A stretch of DNA of 64,000 nt from Slackia isoflavoniconvertens (GTDB lineage: Bacteria; Actinomycetota; Coriobacteriia; Coriobacteriales; Eggerthellaceae): positions 1-64,000 of the forward strand of contig NZ_QIBZ01000009.1 of NCBI RefSeq assembly GCF_003725955.1, given 5' to 3'. The notes beneath the pieces were generated by a model. It saw nothing but the letters and a program-made list of their open reading frames with translations, was not told the DNA's origin and made no database searches. This document shows positions 1-8,740 of this stretch, piece after piece. Both the position numbers and the translations under genes were made by a program. The stretch's first letter is position 1. Each line of letters starts with the position of its first letter.

Positions 1-39
1 CGATCGACCGAGATTGGAGCCATATCGACCTGGGAAGAC

Positions 40-69
40 GCAGGACGGGCGTTTGCACGCCCGTCCTGC
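40..69. repeat. Perfect 12-bp inverted repeat
   Basis: GCAGGACGGGCG at 40-51 is exactly complementary to CGCCCGTCCTGC at 58-69, with a 6-nt loop. Neither side has a T-run, so it is a weak candidate for an intrinsic terminator. It may belong to the 3' end of a gene lying beyond the left edge. Confidence 0.6.
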
Positions 70-199
70 TAACTGCGAAAACGCCGGTTACGGCACGAGT
101 GTTCGGCTAACAATGAAAATCAACCTACGGCGGCCGAACCATTCAAATACGGCATAGACTTACGCGCTTATGAAAAGGACGCTCCGTACGGCGCTCGCC

Positions 200-274
200 C
201 AGAAAATTAAAAGGCCTGCTCGCCTCGCCCCAATCGCCAGATAAGCGAACGGAAACGAAGCAAGCAGGCCCCTT
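200..274 (-). terminator. Terminator with long loop after the symporter gene
   Basis: AGGCCTGCT at 212-220 pairs with AGCAGGCC at 263-270. On the minus strand the stem is followed by CTTTTAATTTT. The loop of roughly 42 nt is unusually long for an intrinsic terminator. It lies just past the stop of the minus-strand transporter. Confidence 0.6.
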
Positions 275-296
275 AAGCGAGCGGGAAGCTGATCGG

Positions 297-1676
297 CTAC
301 ATGCTGAATAGACCCATGGTCTGAGCGACATACGCGATCAGAATAACCACGAGCATCACAGGCGCGATGTATTTAATAACAACCGACCACACATTGGCCA
401 GACGGAAACGAGCCGACACGCGCACCTCGTCGATGAGCGTTTGGGGCTTGATAATCCAGCCCACGAAAACGCAGGTAAGAAGCGCAGCGATAGGCATCAT
501 CACCGAGTTGGAGATGAAGTCGAGCAAATCGAGGATGCTCGAGCCCTCGCCCATCGGCTGAATGAACGACAGCGAGCTGTAGCCCAGGTTCACGAGCACG
601 CCCATGAGCGTCACGTACACGATAGTCACGATAAGCGAGCGCTTGCGAGACCAGCCAGCGCCGTCGGAAATAATAGACGTGCAGGTTTCAACGAGCGAAA
701 GCGAGCTCGTAAGAGCCGCGAACAAAACGAGCACGAAAAACACGACGCCTATGATAGTCGCTGCGCCGCCAAGGTTTTCGAACACCTGAGGCAGAATGAT
801 GAACATAAGCGACGGGCCGGAGTTCTGAGCCACAGCATCGCCCGAACCAAGCGCGGCAAACGTAGCGGGAACGATCATGAGACCCGCGAGCAGCGAAACG
901 CCAAACGTGGTGCCCGCGATTTGAGAAACCGACGACGTGAGCTTCGTAGACTTCTGCAAATAGGAACCATACGTCACCATAATGCCCATAGCGAGTGACA
1001 GAGTGAAGAACGTCTGTCCAAGCGCGGAAATAATCAATTCAGGCGAAAACTTGCTGAAATCGGGAATCAAATAGTACGCAAGACCGTCCATAGCACCCGG
1101 CAGAGTGAGCGCGTAAATCGCAACGGCAGCAGCCATCACGATAAGGGCGGGCATCATGATGAGATTCGCCTTCTCGATGCCCTTGTTCACACCAAGCGCG
1201 ACGATGAAATACGTCAAAGCCATGAAAATGAGCATGAAGATGATGCTCTCAGCGCCGGAAGTAATGAAACCCGAAAAATAGTTGCCGCCGTCGGCAAGCG
1301 CCTCAGGAGCAGTCACGATATAACCGAACAGGTATTTCGTGACCCAACCGCCAATTACGCAGTAATACGGCACGATAATAAACGGCACCGCCGACATGAA
1401 AATGCCAATGAACGCATACTTCTTGCCAAATGCTTTGAATGCCCCGATAGAGCTCTGGCCCGTCTTGCGGCCAAGCGACGTTTCAAGCAGCAGCAACGCC
1501 AAGCCAATGGTGAACACGAAAACGAAGTACATGAGCAAAAACGTGCCGCCGCCGTATTTCGCCGCCAAATAGGGAAAGCGCCACATGCTGCCCAAGCCAA
1601 CCGCGGAAGCGGCTGCAGACAACACGAAGGCAAGCTTGCCCGACCACGTTGCACGTGATTTTGTAGTTTCTGACAT
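297..1676 (-). CDS. Sodium:neurotransmitter-symporter family (NSS/SNF) transporter
   Basis: A 459-residue polytopic membrane protein that should import an amino acid or related small molecule with Na+. The family signature is at the N-terminus (AVGLGSMWRFPYLAAKYGGG) and is followed by the alternating hydrophobic segments typical of 11-12 membrane helices. The start is set at the second Met of the open frame because GGGAGGAA lies six bases upstream (minus strand) and MSETTKSR matches the usual short cytoplasmic head. Bacterial members such as LeuT and MhsT have Asn where this protein has Ser after GLG; in LeuT that Asn (N27) is a sodium ligand. It stands alone, with its own terminator at 200-274. 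The substrate cannot be read from the sequence. Confidence 0.9.
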   Translation of the reverse strand: MSETTKSRATWSGKLAFVLSAAASAVGLGSMWRFPYLAAKYGGGTFLLMYFVFVFTIGLALLLLETSLGRKTGQSSIGAFKAFGKKYAFIGIFMSAVPFIIVPYYCVIGGWVTKYLFGYIVTAPEALADGGNYFSGFITSGAESIIFMLIFMALTYFIVALGVNKGIEKANLIMMPALIVMAAAVAIYALTLPGAMDGLAYYLIPDFSKFSPELIISALGQTFFTLSLAMGIMVTYGSYLQKSTKLTSSVSQIAGTTFGVSLLAGLMIVPATFAALGSGDAVAQNSGPSLMFIILPQVFENLGGAATIIGVVFFVLVLFAALTSSLSLVETCTSIISDGAGWSRKRSLIVTIVYVTLMGVLVNLGYSSLSFIQPMGEGSSILDLLDFISNSVMMPIAALLTCVFVGWIIKPQTLIDEVRVSARFRLANVWSVVIKYIAPVMLVVILIAYVAQTMGLFSM

Positions 1677-2058
1677 AAGGTTCCTCCCGCCGCACGTGCG
1701 GCGCGCAGGCACGTGGCATGCCCGCGTTCTTTCTTCTATCGAAATGAATTGGACCCTAGCGCGTGGCGTCGCATGGGGCCAAAAGACTTAAGGCGATATT
1801 CTAAATCAGCTTTCGGAAAAACCCTCCAACTATCGGGTTTTTCTCGTAGACGGCACAATGCACCACAGAACCACCGCTTTTGTGCCGCATTCTGAAACGA
1901 GATATGCCAATGTTTTAAAAACACTGTTCGCACAACGAGCAAAGCTCTCGAGCGCTGGAAGAAATCGCCACCCGAAAGCGCCATGCAAGTGAACGAAAGC
2001 GGAGCCGGCCAAAAGCACGATATGCATTGGGAAAATCGCCGACTCCCTCGCTGCACGA
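1677..2058. other. Intergenic region between truA and the symporter gene
   Basis: About 380 bases with no credible gene. It holds a terminator hairpin at 1816-1843 and a second stem-loop at 1851-1887 (CGGCACAA pairing with TTGTGCCG around a 21-nt loop), both lying 170-240 bases past the truA stop. The symporter ribosome-binding site occupies the left edge. A small RNA processed from the truA 3' region is possible but unproven. Confidence 0.5.
1816..1843. terminator. Bidirectional hairpin terminator downstream of truA
   Basis: GAAAAACCC at 1816-1824 pairs with GGGTTTTTC at 1835-1843 around a 10-nt loop. A/T tracts inside the stem give a T-run on either strand. On the minus strand it would end the truA transcript. 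Confidence 0.65.
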
Positions 2059-2973
2059 TTAACCGCGAAGAGGCCGCATGTCTTCGGGGTATTCAACCTT
2101 CCAGAACACCAAACCAGCCGCAGGCGCATTTTGGCCCGCCGCCCGCCTGTCGCACGCCGCCAGCACATCGCCCACCCATGCAGGCGACTTGCTCCCACGG
2201 CCGACCTCCACAAGCGTTCCAACCATCGTGCGCACCATGGAATGCAGGAAAGCGTTGCCCACCACCCGAATGGTCACGACTTCGGTGCCGGCGATAACCT
2301 CGGGGTACACCGAAAGTTCAATAACGTCACGATGCGTTGGTTTGCCAACCGCCGAAGCCGCCATACAAAAACTCTTGAAATCATGCTCGCCAATGAGGTG
2401 CGAACAGGCCTCGTTCATCGCATCGACATCAAGCTTCGCGCCACCCAAATGCCACGCGATAGGCGCAATGAGCACCGGACGGGCCGTGTTCGTGCAAATG
2501 TGATAGTGGTATTCGCGCCACAACGCGTCAAATCGAGCGGAAAAACCGAGCGGACGTTCATCGATCGAAGAAATCGAAATCGCCTCATCGACCAGGGCAT
2601 TAAGTGAACGCTGCAGTCCACGGAATGATCGCGATTGGAACTCATCTTCCGACACGTCAAAACTTACGACCTGCCCTCGAGCATGCACGCCCGCGTCGGT
2701 TCGTCCCGCGCAAACGATGGGAACGTCGCGCTTATAGAGCATAGAGAGAACCGACTCGAGCTCCCCTTGCACCGTCTTGATGTGCGTTTCCGCCTGACGG
2801 GCATACCCCGCAAAGCCCGAACCCTCATAGCCGAGCGTCAACGAAACCGTATGAGAAAGTCCAGCGGCAAGAGCGTCCTCCACACGCTTCGCGCGCATTT
2901 CCGCACGCGCGGCAGCATCGGGGGCACCCGTGACAGCAGGTTCAGTTTCAGCAATATGATCGCATTGAGACAC
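2059..2973 (-). CDS. truA: tRNA pseudouridine synthase A
   Basis: A 304-residue enzyme that isomerises uridines 38-40 in the anticodon arm of tRNAs. The family signature GRTDAGVHARGQV contains the catalytic Asp, and the N-terminal segment VSLTLGYEGSGFAGYARQ is the usual TruA opening. Start: GTG at 2973, preceded by AGGAG six bases upstream (minus strand). The protein carries about 40 residues before the conserved domain, slightly longer than the E. coli enzyme. In many Actinobacteria truA follows rplQ, but here it stands alone. A hairpin terminator sits about 215 bases beyond the stop. Confidence 0.95.
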   Translation of the reverse strand: MSQCDHIAETEPAVTGAPDAAARAEMRAKRVEDALAAGLSHTVSLTLGYEGSGFAGYARQAETHIKTVQGELESVLSMLYKRDVPIVCAGRTDAGVHARGQVVSFDVSEDEFQSRSFRGLQRSLNALVDEAISISSIDERPLGFSARFDALWREYHYHICTNTARPVLIAPIAWHLGGAKLDVDAMNEACSHLIGEHDFKSFCMAASAVGKPTHRDVIELSVYPEVIAGTEVVTIRVVGNAFLHSMVRTMVGTLVEVGRGSKSPAWVGDVLAACDRRAAGQNAPAAGLVFWKVEYPEDMRPLRG

Positions 2974-3135
2974 AGCGAGCTCCTATCAAAATCCAACCGC
3001 AGAAGTATACCGAAAAAGCCAGCCCCCGACATTCCAGCGTTCGGAAGCCATTCACGGACGCACCCGAGCGTCATGTGCCGAGGCAAGACGAAAGAGTACG
3101 AATGAGAACAAGACGGCATCATCCTATTAATCCTA

Positions 3136-3165
3136 TTGCATTGATTGGTTTCTAACTTTTATACT
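3136..3165 (+). promoter_or_regulatory. Promoter of the MOSC gene
   Basis: TTGCAT at 3136-3141 and TATACT at 3160-3165 are separated by 18 bases and lie about 30 bases before the start codon of the MOSC gene. The spacing fits a housekeeping sigma-factor promoter. Confidence 0.55.
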
Positions 3166-3193
3166 GGACTGAGCATATTCGCAAGGGGGAATC

Positions 3194-3844
3194 ATGACCG
3201 AAAACAACGAGCCATCCAAATCGCGCTCACGCACGACCGCACCTGCAGGATCTATCGATATTCATGAGTATATCGATGGCAAAAACTTCGTCCCGGAACC
3301 CAACATTAAAACGGAAGTAGGTCAAAAAGGCGTCATTCGTGCAACATGCATCTCAAAGCGCAAAGGAACACGCAAAGAACCTATCCCCGAGGGCGTTGAA
3401 GTCGTCGCACATTTCGGGGTGAAAAACGACGCGCACGCCTCGAGCGATTGGCATCGCCAAGTCTCACTTCTTGCCTGGGAATCCATTGAGCGCGCCCAAG
3501 CTATGGGACTCGATGTGAAAGAAGGCGATTTCGCCGAGAACTTCTGCACCGAAGGCATCGACGTAATGCACATGCCCATGGGCACCCAGGTCAAAATCGG
3601 CGAAGACGTGATTATCGAGATCTCGCAAATTGGCAAAGTGTGCCACACGCGGTGCGCCATTTACTATCTCGCGGGCGATTGCATCTTCCCACGTGAAGGC
3701 ATTTTCGGCGTCGTGCTCCAAGGCGGCACAGTCAAGCCGGGAGACGCCCTCGAAGTGCTGAAAGTCGGCGACGGAACCTGCGAGTACTCCCCCGCCGACG
3801 CCATCGCCGAAGTCGAAGAAGCGCGCCGCAACGGAACGCTCTAA
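3194..3844 (+). CDS. MOSC domain protein
   Basis: A 216-residue soluble protein with a MOSC (molybdenum cofactor sulfurase C-terminal) fold. The domain spans most of the protein after a polar 40-residue head. The conserved patch GKVCHTRCAIYY...GDCIFPREGIFGVVLQGG carries the family cysteine. MOSC proteins handle activated sulfur or molybdenum cofactor, or act in N-hydroxylated compound reduction; the exact role is not readable here. Start: ATG preceded by AAGGGGG. It is transcribed convergently with dnaE, with repeat A1 and the dnaE terminator between them. No molybdopterin synthesis gene is nearby. Confidence 0.85.
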   Translation: MTENNEPSKSRSRTTAPAGSIDIHEYIDGKNFVPEPNIKTEVGQKGVIRATCISKRKGTRKEPIPEGVEVVAHFGVKNDAHASSDWHRQVSLLAWESIERAQAMGLDVKEGDFAENFCTEGIDVMHMPMGTQVKIGEDVIIEISQIGKVCHTRCAIYYLAGDCIFPREGIFGVVLQGGTVKPGDALEVLKVGDGTCEYSPADAIAEVEEARRNGTL

Positions 3845-3865
3845 CCACCAACGTCCGCGCCCGGC

Positions 3866-4025
3866 CCCGAAGCCGCCGAGGGCGGCATGGCGGAGCAAGG
3901 ACCGTCCGAGTTCAATCTTTATCTTTGTCTAAAGCTAAACGAGGCCAGGCGAGCGCAAAGCGAGCGAAGCGAGCGGTAGCAAGCCGTGGTCCTTGCTTCG
4001 CCATGCCGCCCTCGGCGGCTTCGGG
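3866..4025 (+). repeat. Family A structured palindromic element, copy A1
   Basis: Arms at 3866-3903 and 3988-4025 (38 bp) are complementary at all but one position. They enclose an 84-nt core that ends in the family motif GAGCGGTAGC then GCCGTGG. Inside the core, GCGAGCGAAGCGAGC forms the tip of the second hairpin, and GGCGAGC faces GCAAGCC with a GA/AA internal loop. The first internal hairpin is weaker in this copy. Arm sequence is unrelated to the other four copies (26829, 45236, 57013, 57163). The element lies between the convergent MOSC and dnaE genes. Confidence 0.85.
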
Positions 4026-4064
4026 ACGAAAAAAGAGGAAGGCATTGCCCTCCTCTTTTTTCGT
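4026..4064 (-). terminator. dnaE terminator
   Basis: A perfect 14-bp stem (ACGAAAAAAGAGGA at 4026-4039 with its complement at 4051-4064) directly abuts the dnaE stop and ends in a run of T on the minus strand. It would also serve the convergent MOSC transcript. Confidence 0.85.
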
Positions 4065-4069
4065 ATGCC

Positions 4070-7000
4070 CTATGCGGCGCTCGATCCCCATACCTTGCGC
4101 CCAAACAAATCGAGCAACTCGGAATAGATGATATTCTTCGTCAAGTCGACCTTGATAGGCAGCTCAGCACGGAATTTACGCCCATCTGCTTGGCGAATGA
4201 ACAATACCACCGCATCGTCACCCGGATGACTACGCAAAATCTGTTGCAGCTGCTGGGAACGCAATGCGTTCATCTCGCTCGCCCAAAGACGAATCTCGAG
4301 CTGGCTTGGCCCCATTTGCGACGCGTCGAACGCCAAGCGCTCCACCTCGAATGCCATAATCTGGTCACCGCGGTCAGAGTGCTCAAACTTGCCGCGCACT
4401 TTCACGATGGCGTCCTGTTCGAGAGCATCGGCGAAATCGTCGTACTTGAAGCACACGCCTTCGCAATGGCCCGACGTATCCTCCAACACGAAGTTCGCCA
4501 TTTTCTTGCCCTTTTTAGTGAGCTTGACCTGCACGCTCGTAATAAGGCCCGCGAACGTCGCCGACGGAATATCGCCGTTATGCTCAGCCAAATCGCCCAG
4601 GCGGAACTTCGTGATGCGACGCAAGGCCGCCTCGTATTGCCGCAGCGGGTGGTCCGAGACGTAAATCTTCAGAATCTCTTTCTCGTACGACAAAAGCGTG
4701 CGCTTATCCCACTCAACACCATCGGGTGCGGGAATGTCTTCAGCGAAGCCCGAATCGTCATCGGCCGCGAACATGTCGAACATGCTCACCTGCCCCGCGT
4801 CGCGGTCTTTCTGACGCTTCGACGCGCTTTCTAGAAGCGGCGTTTGCTCAATGAAATACATGAGCTGCTTACGCGTGTATCCGGTCGAATCGAACGCGCC
4901 CGACTTAATGAGCGCTTCCAGCGTTTTACGGTTGTAGCACTTCGTATCGAGTCGGTTCACGAAGTCGTGCAAACTCGTAAACGGACCATTTGCCTCACGC
5001 TCGGCGATAATAGCTTCGGCAACCGCGCCACCAACGCCGCGCACGCCGGCCAAGCCGAAGCGAATGCCCTCGTCAAGCGGCGTGAATTCCAGGTTCGAAG
5101 AGTTCACGTCGGGCGGCAAAACGGGAATGCCCGAATGCGTGCAGCTCGCGATGTATTTAATAAGCTTGTCGGCGTTGCCCATGTAGCTCGACAACACTGC
5201 GGCCATATATTCGTTCGGGTAGTGCGACTTCAAATACGCCGTGCGCATAACGAGAATCGCATATGCGGCAGAGTGCGATTTGTTGAACGCGTACTTCGCG
5301 AACTTCTCGGCATCAGACCAAATTTGGTTGGCGATCTCGAGCGAATAGCCGTTTTCGACAGCGCCATTGCACCAGTCGTCTTTCAGCTTCATCATGACGT
5401 CGAGCTTTTTCTTGCCCATAGCCTTACGCAGCTTGTCGGCCTTGCCTGCCGAGAAGCCGCTCATGACCATAGACACCTGCATGATCTGCTCTTGGTAGAC
5501 CATGGTGCCATAAGTTTCTTCCAAAACCGGGCGCAGGCGCTCGTCGTAATAATGCACGGCGGTTTTGCCGCTCGCGACCTTGATATAGTCGTCAACCATG
5601 CCAGACTCGAGCGGGCCCGGGCGGTTCAACGCAATCGATGCGACGATGTCCGAGAAACGGTGCGGTGGGAGCCTGCCAAACAAGCTCACATACAACGCAC
5701 CCTCAACCTGGAACAAGCCGTCCATATTGCCCGATCGCATAAGCTCGAAAGCCTTCGGGTCTTCGGTAGGAATCTGCTCGGGAATAAGCTCGATGCCATA
5801 ACGCTCTTTCACGTTGCGGCACGCGCGCGCAAGCACGCCCAACGTACGCAGACCCAAGAAGTCCATCTTCAGCAAACCCAGGTCAGGCGTATAGTGACCG
5901 TCATATTGCGTAATAATGCCGCCACCTTTGGTATCGCGCTTCATGGGAACATGATCGGCCATGGGATCGCGGCAAATAATAGTCGCGCATGCGTGCACAC
6001 CCTCGCCGCGCACATTGCCTTCAATCGAGCGTGCAGCGTCGACGACTTCTTTGGTTTCGGGCTCCTCGTCGTAAGCCTTCTTAAAATCGGGATTCGCATC
6101 GAGCGCCTTGTCGATCGTGATGCCCAATTCGTCGCCGACCATTTTGCACAATCGGTCGCCCACGCTATAAGGCTGGCCAAGCACGCGAGCCGCGTCGCGA
6201 ATGGCGTTCTTCGCCTGCAGCTTGCCGAACGTGATAACGCCCGACACGTGGTCTTCGCCATAGAAATCCTTGATATGTTCAATGACTTCCTGGCGTCGCT
6301 CGTCCTCGAAGTCGACGTCGATATCAGGCATCTCAACGCGTTCGGGCGACAGGAAGCGCTCAAACAGCAAGCCGTTCGGCAAGGGATCAAGGTCGGTAAT
6401 GCCCATGGCATACGTGCAAATAGCGCCTGCGGCCGAGCCACGGCCCGGGCCTACGGCAATGCCGTTCTCTCGCGCCCAGCGAATGTATTCCTGGACAATG
6501 AGGAAGTATGCAGGGAAGCCCTGCTGAATAATAACGCCCGCCTCGTACATATAGCGATCCCATGCGTCTTTCGGAATGGGTTCGCCATAGCGGCGCTTCA
6601 GGCCATCTTCGCATTCCTTGCGGAACAGCGTTTCTTCGGTGTATCCCGGAGGCAGGGGAAAGCGCGGCAGAATGGAATCGCGCTCAAGCACAACATTGCA
6701 TTTCTCAGCAACCTCCACCGTGGTATCGCACGCCTCGGGGAAATCTCGCAACGCTTCGCGCATTTCCTCTTCGGTCTTCATATAGAACTGATCGTTCGCG
6801 AAGCGCATGCGGTTCTCATCGTCCATGAGCGAACCCGTGCCAATGCATAGCATCAGATCTTGCGCACGAGCATCTTCGCGGCGAAGGTAATGGAAGTCGT
6901 TCGTCGCGATGGTCTTCAAGCCGAGTTTATTCGCAATGTCGGTCAAATGCCCATTCATCTCGCGCTGGCTCATACCGCCGTTAGTGGTAATGCCCTGGTC

Positions 7001-7537
7001 TTGCAGCTCGATGTAGAAATCACCCGGCTCGTATAGCGAAGCGAGCTTGCGAGCCCACTGCTCGGCACCTTCAAAATCACGCGCATCAATGCAGCGCGGA
7101 ATAATGCCTGCGATACACGCGCTTGAAGCAATGCAGCCCTCGGCGTATTTCTTCAGCATGTCGAATGTGGTACGTGGCTTGTAATAAAAGTTGTCGCAAT
7201 GCGATTCGCTCACAAGGTGCAGCAAGTTGTGATAGCCCACGTTGTTTTTCGCGAGCAGCACCATATGATACAAACGCGACTTCACCTTCGAACCGATTTC
7301 AGGGTCTTCGGTAAAGTAAATTTCGCATCCGTAGATGGGCTTGACCTTCTTGCCGGTTTCTTTTTCCACCGCCTCGCACGCATCGCACAGTTCGGGCACG
7401 CCGCACATGACGCCATGGTCGGTAATAGCCACGGCGGGCATGTCAAGATCCGCCGCGCGGCGCACCATGTCTTTAATTTTGGTGGCACCGTCGAGCATGG
7501 AATATTCGGTATGGTTATGCAAATGGACGAAAGCCAT
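4070..7537 (-). CDS. dnaE: DNA polymerase III alpha subunit
   Basis: An 1155-residue C-family replicative polymerase. The N-terminal PHP domain opens with VHLHNHTEYSMLDG. The polymerase core carries GPGRGSAAG and the acidic pair in PDIDVDFEDERR. FNKSHSAAYAILVMRTAYLK marks the fingers region, followed by a helix-hairpin-helix segment and an OB-fold near the C-terminus (ATFAGLITSVQVKLTKKGKKM). The length is normal for DnaE1. The start codon gives the conserved MAFVHLHNHTEYS opening and has AAGGGG about 11 bases upstream. It forms its own unit with a strong terminator. A LexA-like box lies 27-40 bases before the start. Confidence 0.97.
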   Translation of the reverse strand: MAFVHLHNHTEYSMLDGATKIKDMVRRAADLDMPAVAITDHGVMCGVPELCDACEAVEKETGKKVKPIYGCEIYFTEDPEIGSKVKSRLYHMVLLAKNNVGYHNLLHLVSESHCDNFYYKPRTTFDMLKKYAEGCIASSACIAGIIPRCIDARDFEGAEQWARKLASLYEPGDFYIELQDQGITTNGGMSQREMNGHLTDIANKLGLKTIATNDFHYLRREDARAQDLMLCIGTGSLMDDENRMRFANDQFYMKTEEEMREALRDFPEACDTTVEVAEKCNVVLERDSILPRFPLPPGYTEETLFRKECEDGLKRRYGEPIPKDAWDRYMYEAGVIIQQGFPAYFLIVQEYIRWARENGIAVGPGRGSAAGAICTYAMGITDLDPLPNGLLFERFLSPERVEMPDIDVDFEDERRQEVIEHIKDFYGEDHVSGVITFGKLQAKNAIRDAARVLGQPYSVGDRLCKMVGDELGITIDKALDANPDFKKAYDEEPETKEVVDAARSIEGNVRGEGVHACATIICRDPMADHVPMKRDTKGGGIITQYDGHYTPDLGLLKMDFLGLRTLGVLARACRNVKERYGIELIPEQIPTEDPKAFELMRSGNMDGLFQVEGALYVSLFGRLPPHRFSDIVASIALNRPGPLESGMVDDYIKVASGKTAVHYYDERLRPVLEETYGTMVYQEQIMQVSMVMSGFSAGKADKLRKAMGKKKLDVMMKLKDDWCNGAVENGYSLEIANQIWSDAEKFAKYAFNKSHSAAYAILVMRTAYLKSHYPNEYMAAVLSSYMGNADKLIKYIASCTHSGIPVLPPDVNSSNLEFTPLDEGIRFGLAGVRGVGGAVAEAIIAEREANGPFTSLHDFVNRLDTKCYNRKTLEALIKSGAFDSTGYTRKQLMYFIEQTPLLESASKRQKDRDAGQVSMFDMFAADDDSGFAEDIPAPDGVEWDKRTLLSYEKEILKIYVSDHPLRQYEAALRRITKFRLGDLAEHNGDIPSATFAGLITSVQVKLTKKGKKMANFVLEDTSGHCEGVCFKYDDFADALEQDAIVKVRGKFEHSDRGDQIMAFEVERLAFDASQMGPSQLEIRLWASEMNALRSQQLQQILRSHPGDDAVVLFIRQADGRKFRAELPIKVDLTKNIIYSELLDLFGRKVWGSSAA

Positions 7538-7563
7538 GCAGCCCTACCCCTTCCGTATATTTA

Positions 7564-7577
7564 CGAACAAATGGTCG
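7564..7577. promoter_or_regulatory. Possible LexA (SOS) box before dnaE
   Basis: CGAACAAATGGTCG matches the Gram-positive/actinobacterial SOS consensus CGAAC-N4-GTTCG with one mismatch in the right half. It lies 27-40 bases upstream of the dnaE start, within the promoter or leader. Confidence 0.35.
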
Positions 7578-7639
7578 TTTTCTATAACCTAGTTTTATCA
7601 TAGCAACCCAGCGAGCGCAAGAGCCACAGGCCGCACAGA

Positions 7640-7674
7640 AAACCTGTTAAATGCTCGTAGCGTTTAACAGGTTT
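7640..7674. repeat. Family C short hairpin repeat, copy C1
   Basis: AAACCTGTTAAATGC pairs with GCGTTTAACAGGTTT (15 bp with one G-T pair) around the loop TCGTA. Near-identical hairpins occur at 12643, 34802 and 34871. Confidence 0.8.
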
Positions 7675-7861
7675 CGAGCGACTTACGAAACCACAGGATC
7701 GCAGCCGAAAACCGCGCTCTTGCCTCTAAACGGCACCCACGCCCACAAGCCTTATGTCGCTCAAAAATCGCGCTCTAGCTTAGAAGCGCCATGTTGCCCC
7801 GAGTCCACACACCAATTCGATCCATTCGTACTGCATTCCGAAGCAGCGTTCATCCAAAGCC

Positions 7862-8401
7862 CTACGCTTTCGGCTTGCGTCGACCAGCCTTGCCCGTGAT
7901 GCGCTCCACATCGATGCACCAAACATCAGTGATATCGAATTCGCGTTCAATCGCGCCACCAATCTCGTGCTTTTCGGAAGGCATGTATTTCATGCACAAC
8001 GCTACGAGCATCTTGCGCACCGCAAGCGAGCTCTCGACGTGACGAATGCGACCCGCAACCATCGCGCTCGCAAAGCGCGTGGAAAAGAACGTCTCTTCGT
8101 AGCACGGCTCGACTTCACACGCCACGCTGCCCCACACGCGAGCGTCGCGCCGCCAGTCGGCCATCTTATGCCCGTCATTCTTCGTCGTATGAATATAGAT
8201 GCGGCACACAGGCTCCTCGCCCTCGCCTGCACCTTCAACAGAGCCCCAACCACGCTCAACCACATACGACAACGGCACGCAATATGGCATGCTATCGTCG
8301 TCAACAGTCGCCACGGTGATGAACTCCCCTTCGTCGAGAACCTCGAGCGCGTCTTCGACGGATATCTCACGGTCGGCATATTGCATTGGATAGTTTTTCA
8401 T
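7862..8401 (-). CDS. Pyridoxamine 5'-phosphate oxidase-like (NimA-type) flavin-binding protein
   Basis: A 179-residue protein of the PNPOx-like split-barrel superfamily. The opening EDALEVLDEGEFITVATVDDDSMPYCVPLSYVVE is characteristic of the Firmicutes/Actinobacteria branch annotated as nitroimidazole-resistance-like, and the centre has IYIHTTKNDGHKMADWRRD. Such proteins bind FMN, F420 or haem-like cofactors; the reaction is unknown here. I chose the internal ATG at 8401 because AAAGGAG lies about eight bases upstream; the longer open frame starts in non-coding-looking sequence. It is divergent from the B3/B4-domain gene. A true PdxH role is unlikely because PdxH hallmark residues are not apparent. 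Confidence 0.85.
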   Translation of the reverse strand: MKNYPMQYADREISVEDALEVLDEGEFITVATVDDDSMPYCVPLSYVVERGWGSVEGAGEGEEPVCRIYIHTTKNDGHKMADWRRDARVWGSVACEVEPCYEETFFSTRFASAMVAGRIRHVESSLAVRKMLVALCMKYMPSEKHEIGGAIEREFDITDVWCIDVERITGKAGRRKPKA

Positions 8402-8604
8402 AACGGAACTCCTTTCAACCATGGCGAGCAGCGCAATCGAGCAAAGTTGCTCTGGAAAGCGGGGCGTGCCCTCTGCCGCCCATCTCGCCCAAGCCAGCGC
8501 ATGCAAAAAAAACGAAACGCAGACAGGCTTCGACGCAGAACGAACGCCAACAAACAGCAGGCCCGATCACGCTTGGATATTGTACTCTCCAATGGCCATG
8601 AATC

Positions 8605-8633
8605 TTGCGAAGCTATCCCATTTTTGATACAGT
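8605..8633 (+). promoter_or_regulatory. Promoter of the B3/B4-protein leader
   Basis: TTGCGA at 8605-8610 and TACAGT at 8628-8633 have a 17-base spacer, each with four of six consensus positions. Transcription from here would give a leader of about 170 nt before the 8811 gene. Confidence 0.45.
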
Positions 8634-8654
8634 GCGCCACAAATTGGAAAACAT

Positions 8655-8740
8655 CCCGCCGCCGGGTGGGAAACCGAGCACTCGGATCAATCGCGACGTT
8701 AGGCCTTTGAAGCCGCGATTGGCCCGAGTGCTTTTGTTTT
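8655..8740 (+). promoter_or_regulatory. Leader with attenuator-like terminator hairpin
   Basis: The first stem is CCCGCC (8655-8660) with GGTGGG (8665-8670). The second, longer stem is 8677-8695 with 8714-8732 (19 bp, two mismatches, 18-nt loop), followed directly by TTTTGTTTT. A complete intrinsic terminator therefore sits about 70 bases before the start codon of the gene it precedes, which is the layout of an attenuator or riboswitch. The string GGGTGG...ACCG is weakly like a T-box core, but no stem I region was recognised. Alternatively this ends a short independent RNA. Confidence 0.55.

Larger units (their letters stand above)
1..296. other. Left-edge intergenic region
   Basis: No gene could be supported here. 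All three plus-strand frames stay open for some distance, but none shows a recognisable protein, and the window edge prevents a decision about a gene tail. The region holds a perfect 12-bp inverted repeat at 40-69 and the terminator of the symporter gene at 200-274. Confidence 0.5.
7538..7861. other. dnaE upstream intergenic region
   Basis: This region holds the dnaE leader, the LexA-like box at 7564-7577 and repeat C1 at 7640-7674. No gene is supported in 7675-7861. Confidence 0.5.

Noticed and set aside
3866-4025. Ordinary terminator or insertion sequence explanation for family A
   Set aside because: The arms are far longer than terminator stems and lack T-runs. There is no transposase, and terminal repeats of an IS or MITE would be conserved between copies, whereas here the ends are the variable part.
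4844-6850. 668-codon plus-strand open frame
   Set aside because: Antisense to dnaE, whose conserved motifs cover the same bases.
8640-8740. T-box riboswitch
   Set aside because: GGGTGG...ACCG resembles part of the T-box core, but the spacing is wrong and there is no room for or sign of a stem I with specifier loop downstream of the likely promoter.
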